A stretch of 31,010 nucleotides of DNA from Poronia punctata (Eukaryota > Ascomycota > Sordariomycetes > Xylariales > Xylariaceae): NCBI GenBank assembly GCA_022579005.1, contig MU401792.1, forward strand, positions 1 to 31,010, given 5' to 3'. The notes under the pieces were generated by a model, which saw only the letters and a list, made by a program, of their open reading frames with translations, was not told the DNA's origin and did no database searches. Below, in pieces: positions 11,781 to 23,838 of this stretch; position 1 is the stretch's first letter, and each line of letters opens with the position of its first letter. Made by a program: the position numbers and the translations under genes.

Positions 11781-13492
11781 AGTAGTCCTCGCCAGTGCCC
11801 AATGCCAAGAAAACCTCCCTATAGAAATCGAAATGTCTTGGCATTAGCCATTTTCCGTCCGAAATAGGAAATCCTCTAACTGCTTTTGGACGCATTTTCT
11901 CCCATAGAAAACAGGAACGACACAGCAAAGTGGTCATGGTCATAGCAGACAAAACAGGAACACCATCTCCCTCGTAAACTCGGGCATTTAGCCATTTATG
12001 CTAGTTCTAACATAAATCAAGGTCCTTGTACAGAGTACATGTAAATAATTACAAAGGGATCTTGGAGGATCCCGTCGAACCGGGATTTGCAATTCGGCGA
12101 CTAAATAAGGTACATCAGATTGCGTTAATACCTATCTTCGCCTACGTTTTCGAACTTGGGAGTAATGATACACGTACGTACATACCTATAAGTGCCTACT
12201 ATGTAGGTTGGTTGACCTTGTTGGTACTCGTACTCGTATGCGTGTTGGTGTATTGAATTTCCTAGACTAAATGAGTACTGGCGGATGCAATCCTTTGATT
12301 ACACATTCCGGCTGAGGGACTGAACTCGCCTAGAATAGACATTTTTGACCAATAAGAATAGGGAGTGTCTTTGCTTGTCACGCTACCTACTTACACGGTA
12401 CGCCGGCGACTAATATGTGTACGTGTATGAGATACACGCAGGTATAGATACTCGTAAGTATGTGTACTGTCCATCAGATTCAGTAAGAATGATCTTGATG
12501 TACCGTATCTTTAGTCTACTGAGTAGTATCGTAGGCAGCAGGAGTTATGGGCAGTCTACAGCTATTTCTCTAGGGACAAAGAAAGCGGAAGGAATGGGTT
12601 GTCAGCGGCTGTGTGTGCGTTGTTATCATATCCTTATATTCTCTTGCTTATTGCCCTTTCCATCGGATTGGTGTTGAGAGCGTATACTAGAGCACGAGTA
12701 TGTTGTAGAAGGGAAGACAACGGGGAATCCCCATCTTTTGATCGGGAATCGTGACTACCTAGATTGGATGTTCCTATCAGGGCAGGCACGTCGGCTTCTG
12801 GATTCCCAAGAGCAGTAAGAGCAATCAGTGAGCACCAGACAATCGGGACCAGAATGGTACGAAGAAATCGTTATCATTGGCCCGAACCGCGAGCGAGCAC
12901 CTGAGATTGGCGGACACCCTGGTCAGTTGCCAGTCCTGGCGCTTTTCGCTCCTGTAATCAGTTGAATCCACCGAATCAAAACTGAAAAAGCGAAAATTAC
13001 GGGGCCTTTTCTCTCTCTGTTCCTTGCTGCCCAGCGAGCGTCAAGGGCTCTAATGTACGAGTACTTGTGCCCTCCCAGATTTTTCTGTGCCCTGGGTCGA
13101 TCGCCTGCCACTTGCAGACCGTCCATACTTCAAGCGGAACACCATCTAACCTAGCCTAAATTTCGAGTCTACCATGTAATATACAGCTACCATAACTCTC
13201 CCAATTTCGTAATCCGCCAGCCTCTCACTAGACTGCTAGGTCTACCGCGGCCGAGTGAATTGGTTTGATACAGTTCGCTCGCGTCCTGGGAAATGTTTGC
13301 CTCCTTCGGGGTGTCTGGGGATATCGGGATTTCGGGACCAGGAGGGCTTCATCCCCGCCAGCTATCTCCCTCGCGTTGCCGACGCAGAATCTTTGGGAAC
13401 AGTAACAGAGACAGTAACTAACCGAGTACTACCGGCAGCTGCTGTACTCCGGCATTCTGACTAATAATTAGCGACCTCCTTGTCCATGTCAG
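11781..13492. other. About 1.7 kb of ordinary-composition DNA without a recognisable gene
   Basis: Only short chance-like ORFs of up to about 85 codons occur, on both strands, and none resembles a family I know. Composition is normal and shows no RIP signature. The last few hundred bases presumably include the promoter and 5' leader of the Clr5-domain gene; no clear TATA box was identified. Confidence 0.5.
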
Positions 13493-15596
13493 ATGGTTAA
13501 CCGTGTCGTAGTACATGTCAAAGGGAGCCCATCCTACGATCGCCGTCAGACGGTGACGAGCATGAGTGAAGAATCGCCGGGCTCCGGTAGAGGCTCCGAG
13601 TCTCTCACGCCACAATCTTCAACAGGAACCGACCTTGCTACCACTGATGAGCGGCGAGTCAGTGTTCGGCAAAAGTCGCATAGTCCCGAAGCATGGGAAG
13701 CCGTAAAATCGGATATAGCCCGGCTATATCTGGATGAGAACCGGCGTCTTAAGGTCGGTATTTCCGGCTACTTACTTGTCTCCTATTTCCCTGTTGAAAT
13801 TACATCCCCCGTCTCCCTTCCTGCCCCCCTTTTATTATCACATCTCTCGCCACACGCAACTTTGGTTTCGAAGTTACCTTGTCTGCGTCTATATTTCTCT
13901 TCTTATTTTCCCCCTCCACTCCCTAGGGACGTTCGTAATGTTGCACTATAATCAGGCGATGGCTAACGCCCACTGGGATAGGATGTCATGACAATCCTGG
14001 AAGAAGAAAGGGGCTTTTCCGCCTCGTGAGTGGCCATGTGTAAATCAGATGTGTCATTTACTGGGACTGACGTGCTGATTCTCCTTGGTTAAAGAATCAA
14101 GATGTATAAGACCAAACTTACACAGTGGAAATTTTTCAAGAACAATCGTCGCGAAGATGTTGCCTCTTTGCTGCATTTGCAACATCACCGACAGGCGATG
14201 GGAAAGGAGAGCAGCTTTCGCCGCAACGGAAAGCCGATCAACCTGGCAGCTTATATACGAAGAACAGGTCTAAATGCTAGCGATATCCTGGATGCCACGC
14301 CATCTGGTGGCATTCCGCCCATGGTTCGATGTGGCACGCCACCGCCCAAGCTGTTCAAGCGGATTGCGGCACCCGATGACCATATATTGCAGGAGGCATA
14401 CATACGATGGTCGGTGGACAACCCACTCCAGCCACCTCAGCTGGAGGCCCGGTATTTCAGCAGCCTGGATAAATACCACAGCGGTGACGCGATGCGGTCG
14501 GTCATGCTTTTACTACACGGTTGCTGGTTGTTTTCAATAGGGAAGGTCAACGAGGGCGGCGCTTTCTGTCGACAAGCTTTCCAAATCATTGACGCCGTGT
14601 TAGAGACGTCAGCTCACTTCGCCATGTATGAGCTTCTTGGCTCTCTCGTCCGGTACCCGGATCCCAACATCCTGAAACAACTCTGGTCTTACCTCGCAGT
14701 ATACGCTGCGCAGGCTAACAAGATCCAAGTCAATGATCGGCTGCAGCGTGTGTTGAGAGCGTTTGCCAAGCTCGCACGGGGCTTTAGTCTCGAGCACAAC
14801 CTCGACATGACCCAATGGGCGCTGCGCCGCTCCTCATACCACGACAACGCGACCTTTGATGGTCGACCTTTCGACTACACGCTGATTCGGCCGTGGGACT
14901 TGTTGCCGCTAGGGAGTTCGTACTATCACCGTTATTACATCGCGCAGCGCTCGTGGGAGGTGGACGAGATACCTTTTGCGACAATTCCGAGCCTGGAGCC
15001 CTACGAGGAACCTTGGAACCTGCGAGCCGATCTCCTGCTCATCTTGGGGAATCAGACGGGCTGGACGGATGACAGGATGAGTGGCATGGCGTTCCGAATG
15101 CTCCAGGAGATGCCGGCCGAGAAAGCGCCTTATTACTTGAAGTTTATGTGCCTATACGCAATGGCGAGAAATAATCGGGCGCGTTGTCGCGGAGCTGGGG
15201 TCAAGTTTAGCTCTAGCCCCGACCACAAGCTGGCACGAGAGTATCTAAGGCGAGCTATTGAAGGTGAGACAAGCGATTTCATCACTTTACCTTGTGGCTC
15301 CCTCTGGACAGAAGTCCTTTTATCCCCTACCGTTTTACTCCGATCCCCCCCTCCCCCCTTCTTCGACGTCAGTCATAGCATAGTCTATATCCACATCACA
15401 ACACCGCTGACCGGAGGTAATTTCTTCGCAACGTATAGTGCAACGTGAGGCATGGGGACCCGGCAAGAATTATTACGAGACCATGACCCTCCTCGAGACC
15501 TGGCAGCTCGAAGCCAGTGAAAGAAAAGAGGCAGAATTCACGCGTATGAGGCGCGACATAGAATGTCGGAAAGCATTCGAGGTTTTACTTGCATGA
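13493..15596 (+). CDS. Clr5-domain protein, four exons
   Basis: Exons are 13493-13753, 13982-14025, 14095-15263 and 15439-15596, which join in frame to 543 residues. Residues about 64-116 form a Clr5 domain: SPEAWEAVKSDIARLYLDEN, then LKDVMTILEEERGFSAS encoded across two introns, then MYKTKLTQWKFFKNN. That domain is known from S. pombe Clr5, needed for silencing at the mating-type locus, and is common at the N-terminus of uncharacterised ascomycete proteins. Residues 117-543 contain many aromatic and hydrophobic positions suggesting helices, but no family I recognise. Residues 1-60 are polar and probably disordered. M24 (13562) is an alternative start. Intron ends are GT-AG with branch-like gctaac, gctgat and gctgac; the first donor, GTCGGT, is weak. 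The protein is probably nuclear, but its function is unknown. Confidence 0.85.
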
Positions 15597-16476
15597 AGCC
15601 AGCTGAAGCTTAAGTCAAGTCCAGAATCAGGTCTAACGACATTCGGAGTTGGCCATTGCTGGTCAATGTTTCTGTGGCCTTATACATCTCCATCCACATA
15701 ATGCATTGGAAGCCTTGGTATATGTTATGGCGTTCGGATTCCTTAAATTATTTGTCCTCGACAAGCTAGACAGTAGCATTATCATTGTGGTATGGCGGAC
15801 ATGACCGCATGCTTTCGGTTCTCGATCTATGTGGGAGTTAAGTCGTAAGACAACCACGAACAATAGTAACAGGATTAGGGATAGATAAACACAGATTAGT
15901 AGATAAGAGACCTGATATTTTGAATGTCGTTGCCTACCAGGCACTTGATAATGGGCACGCGTACGCATTTACCTGTCTAGTAGCTATCAACTCTGGACTG
16001 CGCCGCGCCTTCCTATTTGTTATATACTTGTAGCACTTAAGGCTTTCAGGTGCAATTGGATGAATCTGTGGTTGCGATGATGTTTCCAAGTGGTACATTA
16101 GACTCTGTGAACATCACCCGTGCTAAAGTAAGGTAACCGGTAGGTGTACGTGTAATCTGTTCGGGCTGATTAGGTAATTTTGAATTGGTGAAGTGGATCC
16201 AGCGCCACGTTCTTATCGAGAACTCACCAGAATTGAGCTCCCCTTGCTGCCCCTCCATTTGTGGCTGTGCTCTAGCCAATGCCCCTCCATTCTGGTCAAC
16301 ACTCGAAACATGTAACGTCGGAGGAGATAGCAATCATATAATCGTCCGCGTTGAGTCATCTTTTGCAATAACCCCGGAATTTTCCTCTACAGCCTACGGA
16401 ACGACTTCAAAAGGTCCGGACACAATACCAAATCTAGCGTACTCCAGCATAGTACCTGCGCATTGAGACTACTACA
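15597..16476. other. Intergenic region between the Clr5-domain gene and the GlnRS gene
   Basis: These 880 bp lie between two genes on the same strand, so they should hold the terminator of the first and the promoter of the second. Only short, unrelated ORFs are present on either strand. The GlnRS start is preceded by ctactaca, a plausible fungal start context. No other site can be supported. Confidence 0.5.
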
Positions 16477-19352
16477 ATGGCTGACGCCGACATGGTTGCG
16501 GAGGCCACCGCTAAGCTGGTGTTGGACGATGTGACAGGGGAGATGGTGTCCAAGAATGAACTTAAAAAGCGGACTCAAAAACGGGCGAAGAAGGCCGCGA
16601 CGGAGAAAGCTAGGGCTGCTGCTCCCAAGGATACAGGTGCCAACAAAGCTAAACCAAAGCCGAAACAAGAAGAGACTGTCACGGACCCCGATGTCATATT
16701 CAAAACAGGCTTTCTTGACGAGGTGAATATGCAGACCCCTATTTCTGTTTCAATTATACTCGGGTGTGTTTATTAGTGGCTAACCTTTTCGCTTCCCACA
16801 GGTTTTCAAAGAGCGACCTATGAAACCCGTCGTCACGCGATTTCCTCCCGAACCTGTAGGGCTACCCGGTGTTACAATGTGCTATATGTATATATCTGTT
16901 AACAGATTTGACTTAGAATGGATACCTTCACATCGGCCATGCAAAGGCAATTTGTGTCAACTTTGGCTTTGCCAGGTACCACGGTGGCAAGACATTCCTA
17001 CGGATGGACGACACCAACCCCGAGGCCGAGGACGAGAAATACTTTATGGCAATTGAAGGTACCCATGCCTATGCTATGATGACCATATCCACGCTCGTGT
17101 GCTCCGTTTGCTGATATGGTGAAAAGAAATGGTACGCTGGCTAGGGTTTACCCCCGAAAAGGTTACGTACTCGAGCGACAATTTCCAGAAGCTCTACGAC
17201 CTAGCCGAGAAGCTTATTGGGTTGGAGAAGGCCTATGTATGCCATTGCAACGGTATGGCCCTTGTATGAAACCCCCTATATGTGACGTATCCTAACTACG
17301 GACAATTATAGACGAAGAAATCAAAGCGCAGCGCGGGGGTGAAAACCATGGCCCACGTTTCCGTTGTGCTCATGCGGATCAAACGGTTGAAACGAACCTG
17401 GGTGAGTTTAGGGGTATGCGTGATGGTAAATACAAGCCGAGGGAAGCTTTCCTGAGAATGAAGCAAGATATTGAGGACGGCAACCCGTAAGTTCACCACC
17501 TTGAAATAACCATGGTTTTTGATTAGGCGTCCGTTACTGACTGTCGACGAAGCCAAATGTGGGATCTTGCTGCTTGTATGTATCCTATTGCCGTGAAGCA
17601 CATGACTGCCATCGTAGAAATAGCTAACTAATTCTCTTAACAGACCGAGTCCTCGATAAGCCTCACCATCGGACTGGATCTAAATGGAGAATATATCCCA
17701 CATGTAAGTACCTCTTCTTCACACTCAGATAAGAACCCCCATTTCACCACGGACTGATGTTGGTATTGGTTGTCATGCCCATTGCGCACTCGTGGTATTC
17801 TTGACTAACAGCCCATGATTACGCTAGACGACTTCACTCACTGCTTGTGCGATAGTTTTGAATCCATCACACATTCATTATGCACAACTGAGGTTAGTGG
17901 TCTCTGGTTGTTCTGCTATCATCCGATGTTAACTCTAGGTACCGGCATATAGTTCATCCAGAGCAGAGTGAGCTACGAGTGGCTAAACAAGACACGTGAG
18001 TTGATACGCATCCTCAAATAAAAGTCTACTTAAATGGAGGATGTGCTGATATTTGGCGATGAAGTGGGCGTTTACGAACCCATGCAGCGAGAGTACGGTC
18101 GACTGGTGAGTACAAAACAAACAACCTCCTGCATCATTCCCATGGCATTCTACCAAAAGGGTAGGGATATATGTGACTTTGATCTTATTCGCTAACTGCG
18201 TCTAAATTGTAGAGCCTTACAGGAACAGTACTGTCGAAGAGAAAAATTATGAAGCTGGTGGAGTCTGGGATTGTAAGGGGTTGGGATGATCCAAGATTAT
18301 ATACCCTGATTGGGTAAGTGTATCTTGGGCCTGCTACATATGAGAGCTTGTTCAACGTCCCTGCAACTGTCCTTTGGGTCTCTATACTGATAATGTATTG
18401 AACGTAGTATCAAGAGACGTGGTGTGCCACCAGGAGCCATCGTCGAGTTCGTTTCCGAGCTGGGAGTCACCACAGCCCCCAGCTTCATCCAAATCGCCAG
18501 ATTCGAACAGACTGTTCGAAGGTACCTCGAACGTACGGTCCCGAGACTTATGCTAGTCCTCGATCCGGTCCCAGTCGTCATAGAGGATGCGGAAGAGTTA
18601 GAAGTCGATGTTCCCTTCTCCCCAAAGAACCCCGAGATGGGATCCCACAAGCTGAAGTTCACGCCCACTGTCTACATAGACCGCTCAGATTTCAGAGAGG
18701 TAATAAATCTCATGATGTCTCCCCCCCCTAGTCATGGATCATAACAACTAAAAATGTCATCAGGTCGACAGCAAGGATTATTTCCGCCTTGCCCCTAACA
18801 AGACAGTTGGACTGCTACAAGCCCCGTACCCTATCAAAGCCGTATCATTCAGCAAGGACGAGGCGACAGGTCTAGTAACCGAGATCCGCGCCGTGTTCGA
18901 CAAGGAGACCAAGAAACCCAAGACATATATTCAGTGGGTACCGTCGGGTTCACGCCAGGTCGAAGCCCGGATCCACAACTCCTTGTTCAAGTCAGAGAAG
19001 CCCGAGGATGCCGAGGGCGGATACTTGAATGACCTTAACCCGGAAAGCGAAGTCATCTACCCAAATGCCATGATCGAATCCGGCTTCGACGAGGTGAAGG
19101 CGCGAGCACCTTGGCCCGAGGCCGCGGGCGAAGACAAGCTGGGCAAGGGTGGCCTAGAGAGCGTGCGATTCCAAGCGATGAGAGTTGCCTACTTTGTAAG
19201 TTCTCCCGTCTCATTTTTTTCTTAAGCTAGCTATTTCTCTTTACTAACTCGTGTGTGTTTGTAATAAGGCCATGGACTCGGTTGATAGCACCGACTCTAA
19301 GATTGTGCTGAACCGGATTGTATCTCTAAAGGAGGACGCGGGAAAGAACTGA
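16477..19352 (+). CDS. GLN4: Cytosolic glutaminyl-tRNA synthetase, 14 exons
   Basis: The enzyme charges tRNA-Gln with glutamine in the cytosol. Exons: 16477-16722, 16802-16855, 16917-17058, 17127-17252, 17312-17486, 17553-17575, 17644-17703, 17828-17892, 17953-17995, 18065-18105, 18213-18313, 18408-18699, 18764-19195 and 19269-19352. They join in frame to 627 residues and all introns are GT-AG. Residues 1-82 are a lysine-rich extension in place of the longer N-terminal domain of yeast Gln4. The class I catalytic core starts at [19 protein letters not shown], with the HIGH motif at about 105-108. The KMSKS-type loop is VLSKRK at about 331-336. [28 protein letters not shown] and [15 protein letters not shown] are typical of the eukaryotic GlnRS family. 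The beta-barrel anticodon-binding part covers about 360-600. Introns fall inside the HIGH region and before the KMSKS exon; exon 6 is only 23 bp. It converges with the gene at 20341-22202. Confidence 0.96.
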
Positions 19353-20340
19353 GACTAGGTAGTCACCTCCAGTCAAGCCAACTATGTCTTCACTCACACC
19401 CGTTGTCTAGGGCTGGTTATTAAAGAAAGGTGGGCTGGCTTTATGTGTCTAGGTACCTAGTTATGTCATAAGCTCAATATCAAGGTTTAGTTGCTGAAAG
19501 CAGACGACGTTTATACCTATCGATGCGTAGGCTAGATACCTTAGTAACTGGGTTTATTTCTATCCGATTGTTAGCGACGGTGTAAACCCGACTTTATAAA
19601 AAGTACTTATGTTAGTCGATAGGCTATGGCCACTATCATTACTTTATAGAACAACGGGCGAGGGAGGGATGACTTGCTCAGAGCCGCATTTCGCCCTTAA
19701 AATAACCCGTAAGCCTCACGCCAGGGAGAATATACGGTGCACAGGGCAAATCCTTCAACCAAAGCATGTAGCTCCAGATATTCTGCTAAAACAAGCTCCC
19801 ATCATCTTATCCGTCTCGCCTTTTTCCATGCAAGAGGGACTTAACATGTCCCCCTTTTTCTTCTTCTTTTCTTAGCATCTATTCCGTCAGTTCTTATGTC
19901 AGCTCTTTATTTTGAGACTACTATATATACGCAAAAAGGGCTCCTCGTCGAATTTGCGTCATAAACATTTTCTTTCCTGGGCGTCTAATCCAAGGTTTAA
20001 AAAATAAAAATAAAAAGGGGGGGAAAGATGATTCGACTCGGCCAGCAAATCGGAAACCCCCAAAAAGGATCCAAACTCCTCGCTATGCATAAACCACCGG
20101 ACCCATAGTTCTTTCTATCTCTTGCAGACAAGGCCGATATCAGTCAGTATAAGAAAGAAGAAAACCAGGAGCGACCGCCGAGCTCCAGGAATCGGGGGTA
20201 GTGTGTGTTCGGGTAAAACAATATCAACATCATTAGAGTTCCGCCATGCCTTTTCATCGTATACAAGTCGTAAAAAGAGAACCAAGCTCAACCAAAAATC
20301 CCTCCCACAACGACGAAGTGTAGGCCTGTCTGGCGATACT
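19353..20340. other. Intergenic region between two convergent genes
   Basis: This 988-bp stretch separates the stop codons of the GlnRS gene (+) and the gene at 20341-22202 (-), so it should contain both 3' ends. It holds a T/C-rich tract near 19853-19875 and an A-rich then G-rich run near 20000-20025. The ORFs here are short and unsupported. No RNA gene was recognised. Confidence 0.5.
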
Positions 20341-22202
20341 CTAATTGTCATGGGTTGATGTTACCGAGTTCCTCCGGCCGAAAAGAGACCAGCGGCCCCC
20401 TTTGCCGTCAGTGCTTCCCTCCCTTTGACCTCGGCTTAATTTTCGTCTGGAATTGTCTTGTTTCGATGTAAGCTCCGTACCCATAATATTGCGAGGTCTC
20501 GTTGTTTCCATCTGATCAAGTCCGCTGATCGTACTTTCCGTCGCTGCTTGACTTGGCCGTGAGAAGTGGGCCGGCTCTACCGACACTCGACTGTTACGGT
20601 CTGTCGAGGGCCGCTCAGTCTCGACGGACTGGTTGGGTCTCGACTTGGTAAGTCGCCGTCCTCTTGACGGGGGTTCCTGTCGTTCAACTTGCGAGGGAGG
20701 GCTGATTGTAAAAGAGTTAGTGGAGTCAAAGGATCGCCTTACTCGCTCGGTAAGTGAGAATCGGCGTCGACGTGTTATAGGAGCTGCCTCGCCAGATGGC
20801 CCGGGTATGCGCTGTGCCTCCGTACGTGGGGCATCACCGGCGGTCGATGGCGGCGGGGTCGATTCGGCGGATGTCGGAGCCGTAGATATTGCCATGCCGA
20901 TTGACATGACGGACGAGGCCGAGGAAGACGGAGCAGGATTTGAATAGAACTGACGGGCGGGCGCGGCCGTTTCCCCGTTTGGAGCACGTCGGACCATAGG
21001 TCGAGGTGCTGAGAAGTAAGTGCTCTTTGCAGGTGGAGGATAATGTCGGTCTGTAGTATTTGTATGCTTATGCGGGTTGCTTTGCGTATCGGACACCCTT
21101 CGAGAATGAGCAGGGTGAAGCCTGTGTAGGCCTTCCCTATTAGAAGAACTACTGCGGGAAGATGAACCGTTTGGCTCTGGACGGTAGGACATATCTCTCG
21201 AGGCCTGATTCCCCAGCTTTCCCTCGTCCTCGGAATTGCTCGGATTCTCCGGATGCCTGGCAACAGCGACGCCGATCGCGTTGCCAACAGCGACATCACC
21301 GTCGCCGTCAGCGTCCACGGCAGCAGCATATGTCAACGTCGACGTAGACGTTTCTGACATCCGTCTCGTACGAGCGGGGTGAAGACGATGCACACCTTGC
21401 CTAGTAGATGAACTATCACGCGAGATTGTAGGTGTGGTCTCAGCATTATAGGAAATATTCCTCTGAACCCGGTTCCCCCTTTCCTCCTCGACTTCCGGAA
21501 CGTGATGGGCTTGTGAGTCCCAACTGGTACCGATACCAACACCGTCACTGACTCCGACACCGATAGCGCTACTACCGACTGCGGATGCTCCTACACCTGC
21601 TCCGCTATTAGCCACACGAAGGAGGCCCTCCTGGATATGCTCTAATTACCTCTACTCGACAATGTGCTTGCCCGATCAGAATAATACGCTGGACTAGCTG
21701 TTCCGTCCGTACCGGCAATGAAGGGCGCCGCAATCTCCTTACCCTTACCCTTACCCTTGTAATCCCTAGGTTGACTCAAGTAGTCCATCGGCTCAGCCGT
21801 CTGCATCCCCGGCATCCCCTGCACCCCTTCGGGCATTGTAGCCATTCTTTCGCGCCACGAGCTCGGTATGCTACTATAACTGTAGTGCCTGGGCAACGGA
21901 ACAACAGGATTCGCGTGAGCTGATGGATAGGAAACATATGCCAATGAGCTACCCACAGACGGGAGTCGTCCACTGTTACCCATACCGCTCGCTGCCATGG
22001 CAGTTCGCCTGCGATTTTGCTCTCTGATCTTTGGTCTATCATCGTACTTCCACGATGCCGGCGCAGTAGCTAGGGCATCGGCAGCGGCGTGTGTCGGTAT
22101 ATGTCTGTAGGGAAGCTTGCCAGATTCTTCTTTTGCTTTCTCAACCGCCTTGCGTTCCTTGGCCTGTTCCCGACCACGCTTCAAGACCGAGAAGACCGAC
22201 AT
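20341..22202 (-). CDS. Conserved fungal protein of unknown function, two exons
   Basis: Exon 1 is 22202-21650 and exon 2 is 21590-20341, giving 600 residues. The intron (21591-21649, 59 bp) has donor GTAATT, branch-like ggctaat and acceptor GTGTAG; it removes an in-frame TAG and restores frame. The start at 22202 (MSVFSVLKRGREQAKERKA) was chosen over an upstream in-frame ATG at 22313 because the sequence before it looks non-coding. Residues 1-72 are basic and probably helical, then LPYRHIPTHAAADALATAPA and ASWKYDDRPKIREQNRRR, a block I recall as shared by many ascomycete hypothetical proteins. The remainder is rich in Ser, Pro and Arg and probably disordered. Two related modules lie at about 200-265 and 286-353, with RQGVHRLHPARTRRMSET and REGLHRLHPAHSRRVSDT. 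The protein ends in a basic-aromatic stretch, GGRWSLFGRRNS. No signal peptide, membrane segment or enzymatic motif is visible, and its role is unknown. Confidence 0.85.
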
Positions 22203-22903
22203 TATGGAGCGGACAAACAATCTCAGGAGTCGTGGTGGGCGCTGTGCTGGCAAGCGCCGCCCTTGCGAGCGGCTTGCGGGCCAGCTCGACTTGCAAGCAC
22301 AACAGGTGTACAAGAGTGAAAGCGATCGCCACTAGGGGGAAAGTACGATCCCGGGGATAAAAAAAAAGGTCTGGGGTGGGATATAGTCGGGAAATGTACT
22401 ATCGGGGCGAACAGGGAGAAAATCAATAGGGGTGAAGAATATGACCCTGAATTGGCGAAAACAGCCGTGCTAAAAGAAATGCCTGTGATCTTCGGAGTGG
22501 CGGCTAGACAGTAGACTTGACAGCGTGGCTCTATTCATATATACATCGGTAGGTGGTCAAATGGTGAAATTACGGCGGCGGCTTTTTCGGGGTGTCAGTA
22601 ATGTACGGCTCAAACTATAACGGCATCCATTGGCAAGATCTTTGAGAAGAATGGCATGGGAGAGGACGATGGTGATTCTTATGTATAGTGTAATTACGTG
22701 TAAACACTTGCTGACAGCATGCACTGAGGCTAGATCGTGGAGCTCGGAAAGCTGGCACAACAACAGGCACCCACTAACGCATGCGCTGGTTGGCGACCAC
22801 CTACCCGGTTGCTCGATTAGGACTAAGCAGCTAATCTCGATTTGTCTAGGCCGAACAGTGCGGCTGGACGAGATCCCGTAAAGGCGATCAGGAAGAGCGG
22901 CTA
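22203..22903. other. Upstream region of the minus-strand gene, up to the TIR element
   Basis: About 700 bp of ordinary composition lies between the start of the minus-strand gene and the TA target site of the element at 22904. It probably contains the gene's promoter and 5' leader. Short overlapping ORFs occur on both strands without recognisable products. A run of nine A residues lies near 22361-22369. Confidence 0.5.
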
Positions 22904-23520
22904 CTAGAGGACCCACCTGTGGTGGTCCCTCTCTGCGTAGCAGAGAGGGCGGCAAAACATCTACTTAGGTTATAACTACTGTTTAGGTCTAGGTAGACCC
23001 TATACTTAATTTATATAGGAACACTACTAAATTTAAAACAAAGTTACTAACTTTAATGCATTATTATAACTTTTTTAAAGCTATTATAACTATTTTTTTT
23101 AAAGAATATAAATAATATAAGGTTTAATATTATGCTATATAAATAATATAGCAATTAACTTAATAAAAGTATTACTATTTTAAGTGTAATACTAGGGATT
23201 TTAACTAATTAAAAGGCTAGATTTGCTTAGGTTATTAAACCTTATAACGTTAAAAAGAAATTAGAAAAACAAGCTATAACTATAGCTATATTTGCAACGC
23301 TTTTTTAATTGCAGTTATATATATTATAGAGAATTTTTAATAAAGCACCTATAGTTTATTATTAAGGCACCTATTTAGCTGTTATAGCTAGTAATTGTTT
23401 AGTAGTAAAAAAGTAGATCTTGTGCATTTCTTACTTAATTTGCTTGTATTATATATAGTATAACACTTTTTAATTTTTTAATACCTTATTATATAATTTA
23501 CTTATATTAACCTAATACTA
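22904..23520 (+). repeat. Left terminal inverted repeat
   Basis: It aligns in inverse orientation with about 26511-27310 once the 166-bp insertion in the right copy is removed. Shared words include gcggcaaaacatctacttag, gtaatactagggatttta and ttaaggcacctatttagct. The inner limit, near 23520, is where I could no longer follow the match. Confidence 0.8.
22927..22949. repeat. Subterminal perfect hairpin, 10-bp stem
   Basis: ccctctctgc, loop gta, gcagagaggg. The matching position in the right repeat, 27265-27287, has the same hairpin with one T in place of C, leaving a wobble pair. It lies about 24 bp inside each terminus, where a transposase-binding or cleavage-related structure could sit, but no role is shown. 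Confidence 0.75.
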
Positions 23521-23838
23521 ACTTTATAAACTGCTATAAAAAGCCTGTTTTTAGTGTTTTTAACTAATTTATACTATATATAAGCTTTTTTTATAAAAAG
23601 TAATTAATTTTGCTACTTTTTATATAGCAGCTATAGCTATATACTTTTTTATTTAAACCTAGCGCTTTTTTATTTCTTATTGCTAGCGTAGCAAAGCTTT
23701 TACTATACTTATAGTGCTATTAAGTATGCTGCTAAAAGTAATAGCAGCATTGCCTTTGCCTTTGCTTTTGTAATAAAGCTATTGTAAGGCTTTCTGCCTA
23801 CTAAGGGCCTTTAAACCTTAGTATTAATCTTGCTAACT

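Noticed and set aside
12055..12110. ggttcgac on the minus strand, resembling a tRNA B box
   Set aside because: The flanking bases do not form a 5-bp T stem with a 7-base loop, and no acceptor, D or anticodon arm could be laid out.
12026..13464. Several ORFs of 60-90 codons on both strands
   Set aside because: They are short and overlapping, with no recognisable motif; they look like chance ORFs in intergenic DNA.
20633..21347. Plus-strand ORFs opposite the conserved unknown gene
   Set aside because: They are antisense shadows of the long minus-strand coding region, whose protein has conserved blocks.
21640..21660. Premature TAG suggesting a frameshifted pseudogene in the minus-strand gene
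   Set aside because: A 59-bp GT-AG intron with a branch-like ggctaat removes it and links two reading frames cleanly, so the gene looks intact.
21737..21758. Run of ccctta units that looks like telomere repeat
   Set aside because: The unit is CCCTTA, not the fungal CCCTAA, and it lies in frame inside an exon, where it encodes a KGKGKGKE stretch.
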